A stretch of DNA of 64,000 nucleotides from JAJECS01 sp965198185 (lineage in GTDB: Bacteria; Chloroflexota; UBA11872), in NCBI GenBank assembly GCA_965198185.1, contig CBDAOU010000002.1, positions 1-64,000 on the forward strand. Reading direction: 5' to 3'. Under the pieces are notes generated by a model, which had not been told where the DNA came from, ran no database searches, and saw nothing but the letters and a program-made list of their open reading frames with translations. The position numbers and the translations under genes are program-made. Shown here in pieces: positions 31,044 to 40,210 of the stretch; the stretch's first letter is position 1; every line of letters begins with the position of its first letter.

Positions 31044-33335
31044 TTACCCGGCTGTGTGCTCGCGCAACAGATTCAGTGCCGATCCAGCCCAGAACCACTC
31101 CATCTGGTCGGCGGTCAAAGTGTGATCGAGTTGGATGCGCTCCTGTGTGCCGTCCGCATGGTCGATGCGTGTGGCAATGGGCCGTCCGGGGGCCAGGCGA
31201 TCGATGTCCTCCAGGCTCACCCGGTCGTCGGCCTGGATCCGTTCATAGTCGGCGGGGTCCGCGAAGGTCAGGGGCAAGATCCCCTGCTTCTTGAGATTCG
31301 ACTCGTGGATGCGCGCGAAGCTGCGCACCACGACGGCGCCCGCGCCCAGCAGACGCGGCGACATGGCCGCATGCTCGCGGCTGCTGCCCTCCCCGTAGTT
31401 GGAGTCGCCCACGGCCAGCCAGGTGAGCCCGGCGGCGGCATAGCTCGTGGCGATCTGCGACAGCGGCTCTTCGGAAGCGCCGGTGAGCACGTTGCGCCCG
31501 GCGCCCGGTGTGTCCGCGAAGGCGTTGTTGGCCCCGGTGAACATGTTGTCGCTGATGCGGGTGAGATGACCCCGGTAGCGCAGCCAGGGCCCCGCCGGTG
31601 AGATGGCGTCCGTGGTGCACTGCGCCACGGCCTTGAGCAACACCGGCATCGACTGGAAGTGCTCCGCCGTTCGCGGTTCGAAGGGCGTGAGCCGTTCCAG
31701 TCGCTCGCTGTTGGCGGCAATCGAAACGTCGACCTCGGCCGCGTCCGCCGGGGGCGGCACATAGCCGTAGCGCCGGCCGATAAAGCCATCCGCCGGCACG
31801 TCCGGGGCGGGCTCCGGCGGGTCGAGGCGCAGCCCGTTGCCGTCGACAGAATCGGTGAGCGGATTGAATGACAGGCGGCCGCTGAGCGCGAATGCCACTG
31901 TCAGTTCGGGACTGGTGATGAACGCCTGGGTATTGGGGCTGCCGTCATTGCGTCGGGGGAAGTTGCGATTGAACGACGTGACGATGGAGTTTGTGGCCAG
32001 CGCCTTGCCGCCGGCGGCATCGGGTCCGATGTCGTCGCGGCGCCATTGGCCGATGCAGGGGCCGCAGGCGTTGGCGAGCACGCTGCCGCCAATGGATTCC
32101 AGGTCGGCTAGCTGCCCGTCACGCTCGATCGTTGCCCGCACCATCTCGGATCCCGGCGTCACCAGAAACGGCACGGATGCTCGTAGCCCGGCGGCGGCCG
32201 CCTGCCGGGCGACGTCGGCCGCCCGCGTGATGTCCTCGTAGGAGGAATTTGTGCAGCTTCCCAGCAGGGCGGCGGAGATTTTCTCGGCGAAGCCTTCGGT
32301 CTCGACTTCGGCTCCAAGCTCGGACACCGGTCGGGCGCGGTCGGGTCGGTGCGGCCCCACGACATGCGGCTCCAACTCGGACAGGTCGATCTCCACCACC
32401 TGCTCGTAGAACGCCGCGGGATCGCGCTCGACCTCGGCGTCGGCGCGCAGCAAATCCTGGTTCGCGTCGGCCAGCTCGGCCAGCTCGGCCCGCTCCGTCG
32501 CGCGAAGATACGTCGCCATGCGCTCGTCATATGGGAATACGGACGTGGTGGCGCCCAGCTCGGCGCCCATGTTGGTGATGGTGGCCTTGCCCGTGCACGC
32601 GAGCGCGCGGGTGCCGGGTCCGAAATACTCGATAATCCGATTGGTGCCACCGCTCGTGGTGAGAATGCCGGCAAGCTTGAGGATCACGTCTTTCGGCGCG
32701 GTCCAGCCGTTGAGTTCCCCCGTGAGCCGCACGCCGACGATGCGCGGCTGCAGCGTCTCCCACGGCAGATCGACCATCACGTCGACGGCGTCGGCGCCCC
32801 CCACGCCGATCGCCAGCATGCCCAGGCCCCCGGCGTTGGGCGTGTGGGAATCGGTGCCGATAATCAGACCTCCCGGAAACGCATAGTTCTCCAAGATGAC
32901 CTGGTGAATGATCCCCGAACCGGGCGCCCAGAAGCCGATGCCGTATCGTGCACTGACCGACTTGAGGAAGGCGTAGACCTCATTGTTCTCGAGCAATGCC
33001 GTTTGAAGATCAGCGTCGGCGCCCACGTGCGCCCGAATCAGATGGTCGCAATGCACCGTGGTTGGCGCGGCCACGGTGTCTCGACCGGCGAGCATGAATT
33101 GCAGCAGCGCCATTTGTGCGGTGGCGTCTTGCATGGCCACGCGGTCCGGCCGAATCTGCAGGTAGCTTTCCAGCGGTGCCAGGTCGTCGGTGGTCGGGTC
33201 GTCCAGGTGGCCGAAGAGCAGCTTCTCAGCCAGCGTGAGCGGGCGGTCGTGTCGTTCGCGGACTATGGCGAGGCGTGCGCGCATGCTTGCGTACGCATCC
33301 GCGACCAGCGCGGGGGTCGACTCGATCACCGTCAC
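31044..33335 (-). CDS. acnA: Aconitate hydratase
   Basis: 763-aa 4Fe-4S enzyme of the TCA and glyoxylate cycles that isomerises citrate and isocitrate. Length and sequence resemble the mitochondrial-type branch. Cluster Cys residues are in LLGSCTNSSYEDI and NACGPCIGQW. The C-terminal swivel domain contains GDSNYGEGSSREHAA with the catalytic Ser. The start ATG is clear and the gene appears monocistronic. No other TCA gene is in the window. Confidence 0.95.
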   Translation of the reverse strand: MTVIESTPALVADAYASMRARLAIVRERHDRPLTLAEKLLFGHLDDPTTDDLAPLESYLQIRPDRVAMQDATAQMALLQFMLAGRDTVAAPTTVHCDHLIRAHVGADADLQTALLENNEVYAFLKSVSARYGIGFWAPGSGIIHQVILENYAFPGGLIIGTDSHTPNAGGLGMLAIGVGGADAVDVMVDLPWETLQPRIVGVRLTGELNGWTAPKDVILKLAGILTTSGGTNRIIEYFGPGTRALACTGKATITNMGAELGATTSVFPYDERMATYLRATERAELAELADANQDLLRADAEVERDPAAFYEQVVEIDLSELEPHVVGPHRPDRARPVSELGAEVETEGFAEKISAALLGSCTNSSYEDITRAADVARQAAAAGLRASVPFLVTPGSEMVRATIERDGQLADLESIGGSVLANACGPCIGQWRRDDIGPDAAGGKALATNSIVTSFNRNFPRRNDGSPNTQAFITSPELTVAFALSGRLSFNPLTDSVDGNGLRLDPPEPAPDVPADGFIGRRYGYVPPPADAAEVDVSIAANSERLERLTPFEPRTAEHFQSMPVLLKAVAQCTTDAISPAGPWLRYRGHLTRISDNMFTGANNAFADTPGAGRNVLTGASEEPLSQIATSYAAAGLTWLAVGDSNYGEGSSREHAAMSPRLLGAGAVVVRSFARIHESNLKKQGILPLTFADPADYERIQADDRVSLEDIDRLAPGRPIATRIDHADGTQERIQLDHTLTADQMEWFWAGSALNLLREHTAG

Positions 33336-33448
33336 AGGGCTCTCCTCTCAGGGCCTACGCGGTCGATATTTGCGGGTGCCCAGGCCCTTGCCTTACCTAA
33401 CTATCGCGCATTTGGGCGCAGTCGCGGGAACGGGGCCCGCACGGCGCC

Positions 33449-34357
33449 ATGACACAGCAAATCGCCGCGCTGCTCGCCACCGCACGGCCTGCCCAGTGGC
33501 CGAAGAACGTCGTCGTGCTGGCGCCGCTCATCTTCGCGCAACGCCTCACGGACGGCGGCGACGTGCTGCGCGCGATTGCCATGTTTTTCATCTTCTGCGC
33601 GCTGGCTTCCGGTGTGTATTGCATCAACGACGCGGTTGACGCCGAACGCGACCGGCGCAATCCGCGCAAAGCGCGGCGGCCGGTGGCCGCGGGACGGATC
33701 AGCCGTGCCTCAGCCGTCGTGACTGGTGTTGTATTGGGGTCGCTGGCCGTGGGTTTGTCCGTCCTCCTCGGCACCGGGGTAGTGGTCGTCCTCGGCAGCT
33801 ATTTCGCGCTGAACGTGGTCTACAGCCTCTGGCTATCGCGCGTGGCCTTCGTCGACGGCATGGCGGTTGCCACTGGATTCGTCCTGCGCGCGATCGCCGG
33901 AGCGGTGGCCATTGCCGTGCCGTTTTCCGCCTGGCTCATCCTGTGCACGTTTCTCCTGACCCTGCTGATCTCGCTTGGCAAACGCCGTGCCGAATTGACG
34001 CAGGCGGACGCGCGGGCTCGGGGACTCCGGCGTACCTGGAACGAGGTGCCGCGCGAGGTCGTCGACGCGGTGATCGTCCTGGTGGGCGCGACGGTTGTCG
34101 TCTGCTACGCGATTTACAGCCTGGCGCCGGAAACGGCGGCGCAGTTCGGCGGTCGGGGGCTCGTCTTCACGGTGCCCTTCGTGCTGTACGGCATTACGCG
34201 GTTCATGCTGCGCGCGTTCAGCGGCGATGGGTTGTGGGACCCGACGACCGTTTTGCTGCGAGACCGCGGCGTGCAGGCCACGGTGGTGTGTTGGATCGCC
34301 GCCACGCTGCTGATCATCTATTGGGCCGGCGCGTGGCTGAGTGAGCTGGTCTCGTGA
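33449..34357 (+). CDS. UbiA-family decaprenyl-phosphate phosphoribosyltransferase-like protein
   Basis: 302-aa polytopic prenyltransferase with eight to nine transmembrane helices. The first aspartate motif is NDAVDAERDR (N-D-x2-D-x3-D), and the second is near SLGKRRAEL/DARARG. The opening RPAQWPKNVVVLAPLIF and HPxK-like RRNPRKARRPVAAG are typical of the enzymes that transfer phosphoribose to decaprenyl phosphate for arabinogalactan-type or related glycolipids. The acceptor lipid in this organism is unknown. Single gene between aconitase and a 2TM protein. Confidence 0.85.
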   Translation: MTQQIAALLATARPAQWPKNVVVLAPLIFAQRLTDGGDVLRAIAMFFIFCALASGVYCINDAVDAERDRRNPRKARRPVAAGRISRASAVVTGVVLGSLAVGLSVLLGTGVVVVLGSYFALNVVYSLWLSRVAFVDGMAVATGFVLRAIAGAVAIAVPFSAWLILCTFLLTLLISLGKRRAELTQADARARGLRRTWNEVPREVVDAVIVLVGATVVVCYAIYSLAPETAAQFGGRGLVFTVPFVLYGITRFMLRAFSGDGLWDPTTVLLRDRGVQATVVCWIAATLLIIYWAGAWLSELVS

Positions 34358-34514
34358 ACTGCGGACGCTGGCGCTAACTGAGATGAAGCAGAGGCAGCGT
34401 GTTGTACTCAGGATCGGCCTCGCGAGCCGATGCACAACCCGAAGATGCGGACCGCGCGGGCGTGGATCTGACGGATTCGTGGGTAGAATGCCGCCCGCTT
34501 CCGGCTCCGTTTAG

Positions 34515-34832
34515 ATGCTCGACCCGTCACCAACCGATCGCGCCGAGGCCTATCGCCGCGCAACCGAGCGCGTGCGGGCGCGTCTGGGATTTGCGGGTCA
34601 TGCGGCGGTATGGGCGGCTGTGGCGATCCTGCTTCTGATCGTGAACATTGTGGCGACGCCGGACTTCATCTGGTTCTTCTGGCCGGTGGTGTTCTGGCTG
34701 ATCGCGCTGGCGCTGCATGGCTGGACGGTATTCGGTCCCGGCTTGCCCTTGATCGAGCGCTGGCGGCAGCGTGAAGCCGCTCGCGAGCTCAACCGCATGC
34801 GGCGGCAGAGCGACGACGCGGGCGAGACGTGA
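34515..34832 (+). CDS. 2TM domain protein
   Basis: 105-aa protein consisting of a charged N-terminus and a two-helix transmembrane hairpin (about 34-53 and 58-78; GHAAVWAAVAILLLIVNIV, FIWFFWPVVFWLIALALHGW), then a charged tail. This matches the 2TM domain family seen alone or on histidine kinases. Function unknown. Its stop overlaps the start of the DUF72 gene (GTGA), so the two are coupled. Confidence 0.75.
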   Translation: MLDPSPTDRAEAYRRATERVRARLGFAGHAAVWAAVAILLLIVNIVATPDFIWFFWPVVFWLIALALHGWTVFGPGLPLIERWRQREAARELNRMRRQSDDAGET

Positions 34833-35713
34833 GCGCCGCGCGCAAGTTCGGCATTCGCGGCTGGCAGCGGCTGGAGGACTTCTACCCGCCGCGAGTCAAG
34901 CCGGCGGAAATGCTGGGCCACTACGCGGCCGCGGCAGGCGTGGTGGAGACGCCCAACACGTTCAACGGCATCCCCAAGCCGGAGCGGCTGGCCGAGTGGG
35001 CGGACCAGGCGCCGGACGGGTTCCTGTTCGACGTCATCGCCTTCGGCGGCCTCACGCTGCATCAGCGGCGCCCGGGCGATACGGGTTCCATCAGGCGCCG
35101 GTCGTGGCAGGAGGTCTCGGTCATTCCGCCCGACATTCTGTTCGACGACTTTGCCCAGGCGCTCGCGCCGCTGGCGGCGGCCGGCAAGCTTGGGTGCGTG
35201 GTGCTCCAATTTCCGTCGTGGTTCGGCGCTGGCGACGAGGCTCGCGAATACCTGGGGCACGTGAGCCGGCTTCTCCCCAACTTGCCTCTGGCAGCCGAAT
35301 TTCGGCATCCGAGTTGGGACGTGCCGAGCCAGCATGACGCGACCTTGGAGTGCCTGATCGACTTGGAAATGACCCTGGTCGTGGCCGACTTTCCGCCTGA
35401 TTTACCGGAGGCCGGGCCGCCCGCCGTTGCCGTCACCACCGATCGCTTGAGCGTGGTGCGGCTCCACGGCCGCAACGGCGACGCGTGGCCGCGTACGGAG
35501 GCCAATCCCGTCGAGCCGATGACGCACACCTACTCGGACACGGAGCTTGCGCCCTGGGTGGCGCGGGTTCGTGAGCTCTCCGAAGAAGCAGCGGAGGTGC
35601 ACGTCCTGGTGGGCACGACGCCCTATGCCGCGGCGCTCGACGCCGCCAACCGCCTAAAGACGGCCATCGCTGAGGCCGAAGAGGCCGAGGCCCGCTGGGG
35701 CTACGTGCCCTAA
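34829..35713 (+). CDS. DUF72 family protein
   Basis: 294-aa TIM-barrel protein of the DUF72 (YecE-like) family: N-terminal FGIRGWQRLEDFYPP, then VVETPNTFNGIP, CVVLQFPSWFG, AAEFRHPSW, and VVRLHGRNGDAW. The activity is unknown in the family. GTG start overlapping the 2TM gene; its stop overlaps the convergent secF stop by 4 nt. Confidence 0.87.
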   Translation: MSAARKFGIRGWQRLEDFYPPRVKPAEMLGHYAAAAGVVETPNTFNGIPKPERLAEWADQAPDGFLFDVIAFGGLTLHQRRPGDTGSIRRRSWQEVSVIPPDILFDDFAQALAPLAAAGKLGCVVLQFPSWFGAGDEAREYLGHVSRLLPNLPLAAEFRHPSWDVPSQHDATLECLIDLEMTLVVADFPPDLPEAGPPAVAVTTDRLSVVRLHGRNGDAWPRTEANPVEPMTHTYSDTELAPWVARVRELSEEAAEVHVLVGTTPYAAALDAANRLKTAIAEAEEAEARWGYVP

Positions 35714-36651
35714 CCCGCCGACGCGCGGCGCCAGGGCAGCAGCCGGCGCCAGAGGCGCGGGATGTCGCGCTTCTCCCACGAAACCACCAGGCACGCCGCG
35801 TTGAAGATTGACGAGTACGTCCCAATGGCGAAGCCGAGGGCAAGCGCCAACACAAAGTCGCGAATCGTCGGCCCGCCCAAGAGCAGCAGGGCGAGCAGCA
35901 CCAGCAACGCCGTGAACGAGGTGTTGAGCGACCGCGTGAGGCTCTGGTTGGCGCTGAAGTTAATGATTTCGGCTATGTCGGGCCGTTCGTGCTCGTCCAG
36001 ATGCACGTATTCACGGTTGGTTTCGCGAATGCGGTCGAAGACGACGATGGAGTCATTGACGGAGAAGCCGATCACCGTGAGCAAGGCGGTGACGAAGAGG
36101 GCGTCGATCTGCACGTTGAGCGCGTGGCCCAAGATAGCGAACACACCAACGACGAACAGCGCGTCGTGCAGCAGCGCCACGATCGCCGCCACGCCGTAGC
36201 GGACCGAATGCCGCATGCCGCGGAAGGCCCACGTCACGTAGAGCAGAATCAGTACCGAGGCGACGGCCACCGCAATGATCGCGGCGCGGGTGAGCTCGGC
36301 TCCCACCACCGGGCCGATGGCTGAGAAGCCGAGTTCCTCGACCGGCCCGGCAATCTCGCTGAGGCCGGTGAGCAAATCCTCTTTCTCGTTAACGTCAATC
36401 GTGCGAGTGCGCAGCAGAGCGTCGCTCTCGCCGGCCATCTGCACGATCACTTCGGGGAATCCAGCCCCTTGCGCGGCCGTCGTGACTGCCTCTTGCGTGG
36501 TCCCTGTCGCGACGCGCACTTGCAGCAGCGTGCCGCCGGTGAAGTCGATGCCCGGCTTCAGGCCGCCGGTCAGCAGCGCCACGATGCCGGGCGCGAGCAG
36601 GATGGTGGAAACCAAGTACCACCAGCCGCGGCGGCCCATGATGTCGAACAT
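35710..36651 (-). CDS. secF: Protein translocase subunit SecF
   Basis: 313-aa membrane subunit that, with SecD, uses the proton gradient to help release exported proteins. It shows one N-terminal helix, the periplasmic base region after GIDFTGGTLLQV, and five C-terminal helices with the conserved VNDSIVVFDRIRE motif in TM4 and RSLNTSFTALLVLLAL. The start shares one base with the secD stop (TGATG), so the pair is translationally coupled. Confidence 0.96.
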   Translation of the reverse strand: MFDIMGRRGWWYLVSTILLAPGIVALLTGGLKPGIDFTGGTLLQVRVATGTTQEAVTTAAQGAGFPEVIVQMAGESDALLRTRTIDVNEKEDLLTGLSEIAGPVEELGFSAIGPVVGAELTRAAIIAVAVASVLILLYVTWAFRGMRHSVRYGVAAIVALLHDALFVVGVFAILGHALNVQIDALFVTALLTVIGFSVNDSIVVFDRIRETNREYVHLDEHERPDIAEIINFSANQSLTRSLNTSFTALLVLLALLLLGGPTIRDFVLALALGFAIGTYSSIFNAACLVVSWEKRDIPRLWRRLLPWRRASAG

Positions 36652-38006
36652 CAGGCCGCGCTCTCTTCGGGGGTGGGCCGCGCGCCAAACCAGCGCGGCT
36701 GGTCAACGCCCGGCACCAGCACGGCGAGCCGCAGCAGCGAGCGGCTGACGGTGATGGCCGAGAACATGCTCACGGCCACCCCGATGGCCAGCGTGAGCGC
36801 GAATCCCCGCACGCCGCCGCTGCCGAAGCCGAAGAGCACGGCACAGATGAGCAGCGTGGAGACGTTCGAGTCGCGAATCGACGGCCAGGCGCGGTTGAAC
36901 CCGGCCTCGATGGCCCGTCGCACCGCGCGACCGCGGCGCACCTCTTCGCGGGTGCGTTCGAAGATCAGGATGTTCGCGTCAACGGCGACGCCGAGGGACA
37001 GAATGACCCCGGCCACTCCCGCCAGAGTGAGCGTGACCGGGACGAGCTTGAAGACGGCGAAGACGAGAATCACGTAGGCCACGAGCGCGACCGCCGCCAC
37101 GACGCCTGCCGCGCGGTAGTAGGCCACCATGAACGCCAGCACGAGGATGGCGCCCACGATGCCGGCCCGCACCGACAGCGCCAGCGACTCCTCGCCAAGC
37201 GTCGGCCGCACCGTCAGGTTTTGCACCACCTTGAGCGGCACCGGCAGGGCGCCGTATTGCAGCTGAATGGCCACCCGGCGCGCCTCGTCCGGCGTGAACG
37301 TGCCGCTGATGACCCCCTCGTCCCGAATCGGCGCCTCGATTACCGCCGAGTTGATGACGATGTCGTCGACCGTGATGGTGAGCCACTGGCCCAGGTGAGT
37401 GCTCGTGTGCCGCTCAAAATGCTCGCCGGAGGACGGCTTGAGCTCGAAGGCGATCATGGACGCGCCGAGCTGATCGAACTCGACGCGCGCCGACTGCAGG
37501 TCCGCCCCGCGCAGCACGACGTCTTCCGGATCGGCCACGAAGACCTCGTCATCCGGGTACGGCCGCGAACCGGTATCGATGATGAGGAGCTGTCCGGTTT
37601 CGCGGAAGAGTTTGACCGCGGCGTCCAGCGGGTCCTCGCACTCCTCCTCCGCCGGCTCGCAGTCCGACTCCGGACCGCCGAGGCCGGGCAATTCCACGAT
37701 CAGCCGGGTGTCCCCCTCAATTTGGATGACGGGCTCGGCGACACCCAGCGCGTTCACGCGGTTCTCGATGATCTGCCGCACCGCGTCCATCGCATTCGCG
37801 TCAACCGTTTGGTCGGGCGCGGGATCCGCCTCGAAACGCACGTGCAAACCGCCCTGGAGGTCCAGCCCCTGCCGGAACTCCAGATCGGAGAAGTCGCGCG
37901 TGCCGACCTGAACCGGGAAGCCCGGAGAGTTCGGAACCACCACGTAGAGCGCCAGCGCGAAGACGACCGTGATGAGCGCCAATATCGATTGATGTCGACG
38001 ACGCAC
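36651..38006 (-). CDS. secD: Protein translocase subunit SecD
   Basis: 451-aa partner of SecF. N-terminal helix (about 8-27), the motif FRQGLDLQGGLHV as EFRQGLDLQGGLHVRFE, a large periplasmic domain, and a C-terminal six-helix RND-like domain with SLGVAVDANILIFERTREE and WPSIRDSNVSTLL. Length is in the normal range for the shorter SecD type. Transcribed with secF. Confidence 0.96.
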   Translation of the reverse strand: MRRRHQSILALITVVFALALYVVVPNSPGFPVQVGTRDFSDLEFRQGLDLQGGLHVRFEADPAPDQTVDANAMDAVRQIIENRVNALGVAEPVIQIEGDTRLIVELPGLGGPESDCEPAEEECEDPLDAAVKLFRETGQLLIIDTGSRPYPDDEVFVADPEDVVLRGADLQSARVEFDQLGASMIAFELKPSSGEHFERHTSTHLGQWLTITVDDIVINSAVIEAPIRDEGVISGTFTPDEARRVAIQLQYGALPVPLKVVQNLTVRPTLGEESLALSVRAGIVGAILVLAFMVAYYRAAGVVAAVALVAYVILVFAVFKLVPVTLTLAGVAGVILSLGVAVDANILIFERTREEVRRGRAVRRAIEAGFNRAWPSIRDSNVSTLLICAVLFGFGSGGVRGFALTLAIGVAVSMFSAITVSRSLLRLAVLVPGVDQPRWFGARPTPEESAA

Positions 38007-38057
38007 GTCAGAGGCTCGGAGCGTAGGTTCGCGGCATGGCGTCGATGATACGCGGCG

Positions 38058-38426
38058 CTAGCCGAACGTTTCGTCGCGTCGTTGGTGCAACCAGATGGGA
38101 TTGCCGTCCGGATCGGCGATCATGGCGTTGCGGCAGGCTGGCGTATCGCGCGTCTCATGCAGGACCTCGACGCCACGGTCACGCGCCTCATCCAGTGCGG
38201 CGTCAACGTCGTCGACCGCCAGCGCCACGAGCACTTTGGGCGGCTGGAGTCCTACGTGCGCCGGCGTAACCGCCAGCGTGGCGGATCCGGCCTGGAATTC
38301 ACGCCAGTCGTCAGCCTGGATACCCGTCTCCGGCAGCCCGAGCACGTCACGGTAGAACCGCGCGGTCCGATCGACGTCGGCGGCGACCATCCAGATAAAG
38401 TCGACGCCTTTAATCTGCAATCCCAC
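38058..38426 (-). CDS. VOC family (glyoxalase-like) protein
   Basis: 122-aa single vicinal-oxygen-chelate domain: DFIWMVAADVDRTARFYRDVLGL opens the first beta-alpha-beta-beta-beta unit and MIADPDGNPIWLHQR closes the second with the usual metal-ligand region. Such small proteins act as lyases, isomerases, dioxygenases or antibiotic-binding proteins; the substrate is not predictable. GTG start. It sits alone between secD and a methyltransferase gene on the same strand. Confidence 0.8.
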   Translation of the reverse strand: MGLQIKGVDFIWMVAADVDRTARFYRDVLGLPETGIQADDWREFQAGSATLAVTPAHVGLQPPKVLVALAVDDVDAALDEARDRGVEVLHETRDTPACRNAMIADPDGNPIWLHQRRDETFG

Positions 38427-38622
38427 GCTCTTCCACCAGCATTCGGAGCCTTGTCAGATTCCCATCATGCAAACGCGCATGGGGTGCCGTCGATGCGACC
38501 CGCGCGGAGATTGCGCCACCCTGCCGGTGGGGCTTGCGTTTCTGTGAACCCGCGCTTCGCGGCCTGATACTTAAGGTCCCACTCGGATTCCGCCCGGACC
38601 CATGCCCGACCGAGATGGCGGC

Positions 38623-39408
38623 TCACGCGGCGGGCGCTGCTCTGCAAATTACCTGGCGCATGCCCCACGCAATCTCATGACTCGATGACGACGCGGCGAG
38701 CTCATCGAGTTCACACGCGATCTCGGCGATGCTCGCCGTGGGAAAGATCGCCCGCGCCGACGGGGTTGCCCCCCAGACGCCAAGATTCAATCGAAACATC
38801 GCGGCCGCCTGCGCGGTACCGACCGGATGCTCGACCAGCCGGCTGGAAACGATGTCAATTTCGGAGTCAGCAATGACCCGCTCCATCACCTTCCCGGCAT
38901 AGAGTTGCCCGCCCGCGGCGTCCACAACGCTCTCGACCATATCGAGATAGCGCAGGAATACCGAGTGCGCCGTCCAGATGTCCGAGACCTCGTCCAGCAG
39001 CAGGAGGCCGGCAGGTTGAAGCTGCGCGGCCCAGGCGGCGATTGCCGACGCCGGGTCCGGCAGATGCGGCAGCAGGAAGTGCGAGAAAATGAGATCGGCC
39101 GGCCCACACGGGAACGGGACGCAGGTCGCGTCGTGCTCCAGGTACTCGACGCCGGCCATCGGCTGAGCCCGCGCGATTTCGATAAACCGGCTGGAGGTGT
39201 CGAGTCCGACGGTGCGCCCAGGCCGAACCGTGCCGGCCACGATGCGCGTCGTGAAACCCGGCCCGCACCCCAGGTCGTAGGCCAATCCCAGCCTGCTCGG
39301 TGCGCGCGTGAGCAAGCGCTTTATCTCCGGCTGGAACACTTCCGCGGCGAGCCGCAGCCGCGCGGCGGCGATGTCCGTGTCCCCAAAGGCGTAGCTGCCT
39401 TCGCTCAT
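38623..39408 (-). CDS. Class I SAM-dependent methyltransferase
   Basis: About 261-aa Rossmann methyltransferase. The SAM-binding motif I is AYDLGCGPGFTTRIV, followed by the acidic VGLDTSSRFIEIA, EYLEHDATCVPFP and DLIFSHFLLPHLPDP. The ATG at 39408 is chosen because AGGTGGGG precedes it; an in-frame GTG lies three codons earlier. The substrate is unknown and the neighbours do not help. Confidence 0.83.
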   Translation of the reverse strand: MSEGSYAFGDTDIAAARLRLAAEVFQPEIKRLLTRAPSRLGLAYDLGCGPGFTTRIVAGTVRPGRTVGLDTSSRFIEIARAQPMAGVEYLEHDATCVPFPCGPADLIFSHFLLPHLPDPASAIAAWAAQLQPAGLLLLDEVSDIWTAHSVFLRYLDMVESVVDAAGGQLYAGKVMERVIADSEIDIVSSRLVEHPVGTAQAAAMFRLNLGVWGATPSARAIFPTASIAEIACELDELAASSSSHEIAWGMRQVICRAAPAA

Positions 39409-39491
39409 GTGCCCCACCTGCGCATCCGCTTCCTAATGCCTCCGGAAACTCTGCAACGTTCTGGTCGTAAGCTCCACACCTGGACTCGACC

Positions 39492-40088
39492 GTGACGGAG
39501 CCCATGGTGCGGAAGCTCGTGCTGGTGCGTCACTCGCAGCCTCGGATTGAGCGCGACGTACCGGCGGCGACGTGGAGACTCAGCAAACTCGGACGGCGTC
39601 GGGCCGAGTCGATAGCCGTTGGTCTACGCGACTACCGCGCAAACCTGATCTGGTGCAGCGGGGAGCCCAAGGCCGTAGAAACCGCGGAGATCATTGGCCA
39701 CGCGCTCGATGTCCCGATACGCGTCAAGGACGGGCTCAAAGAGCATCAGCGACACAACGTGCCTTTCTTTGCCACTACACACGAGTTTGAGCGGGCCGTT
39801 GAGGACTTCTTTTCCCAACCGTCCCGGCTTGTCTTGGGCACCGAGACAGCCAGTCAGGCCTGCGAAAGATTCACCGGCGCGATTGAAGCCGTGCTTGAGG
39901 CGGATACCGGGGACGCCATCGTGGTCACCCACGGCACGGTGATGACGCTCTACGTGGCGCGTGTTGCCGACGTTGAGCCCATGAGCTTCTGGCGAGAGCT
40001 GAAGACGCCGTGCTTTGTGGAGGTGGAGCTTCCCAATATGCGCGTTGGCCCGGTCGTTGCTTCCGACGAGGGCGCGCACTCGCGATGA
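39492..40088 (+). CDS. Histidine phosphatase family protein
   Basis: 198-aa phosphoglycerate-mutase-like phosphatase. The catalytic motif is LVRHSQP (RHS in place of the usual RHG), with a later Arg-poor SGEPKAVETAEIIG segment and the second catalytic His in IVVTHGTVM. The proton donor Glu is likely in LKEHQRHNVPF. Members dephosphorylate sugar phosphates, nucleotides or proteins. GTG start, divergent from the methyltransferase gene. Confidence 0.82.
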   Translation: MTEPMVRKLVLVRHSQPRIERDVPAATWRLSKLGRRRAESIAVGLRDYRANLIWCSGEPKAVETAEIIGHALDVPIRVKDGLKEHQRHNVPFFATTHEFERAVEDFFSQPSRLVLGTETASQACERFTGAIEAVLEADTGDAIVVTHGTVMTLYVARVADVEPMSFWRELKTPCFVEVELPNMRVGPVVASDEGAHSR

Positions 40089-40091
40089 TCT

Positions 40092-40107
40092 CGCCCCGTT
40101 CGGGGCG
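40092..40107. terminator. GC-rich hairpin between convergent genes
   Basis: CGCCCCG-TT-CGGGGCG, seven perfect pairs, lies 4 nt after the histidine phosphatase stop and before the convergent dprA. No T tract follows, so termination is plausible but not proven. Confidence 0.45.
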
Positions 40108-40210
40108 TGCGACGTAGGCGGGCTTCCCTACGAACGGGGCCAGCGCGCCTTCACCAAATCTTCATTAGTGACGCTTCCGGCCAATCGCCAAGATCGGTTG
40201 GTCGGAAGAA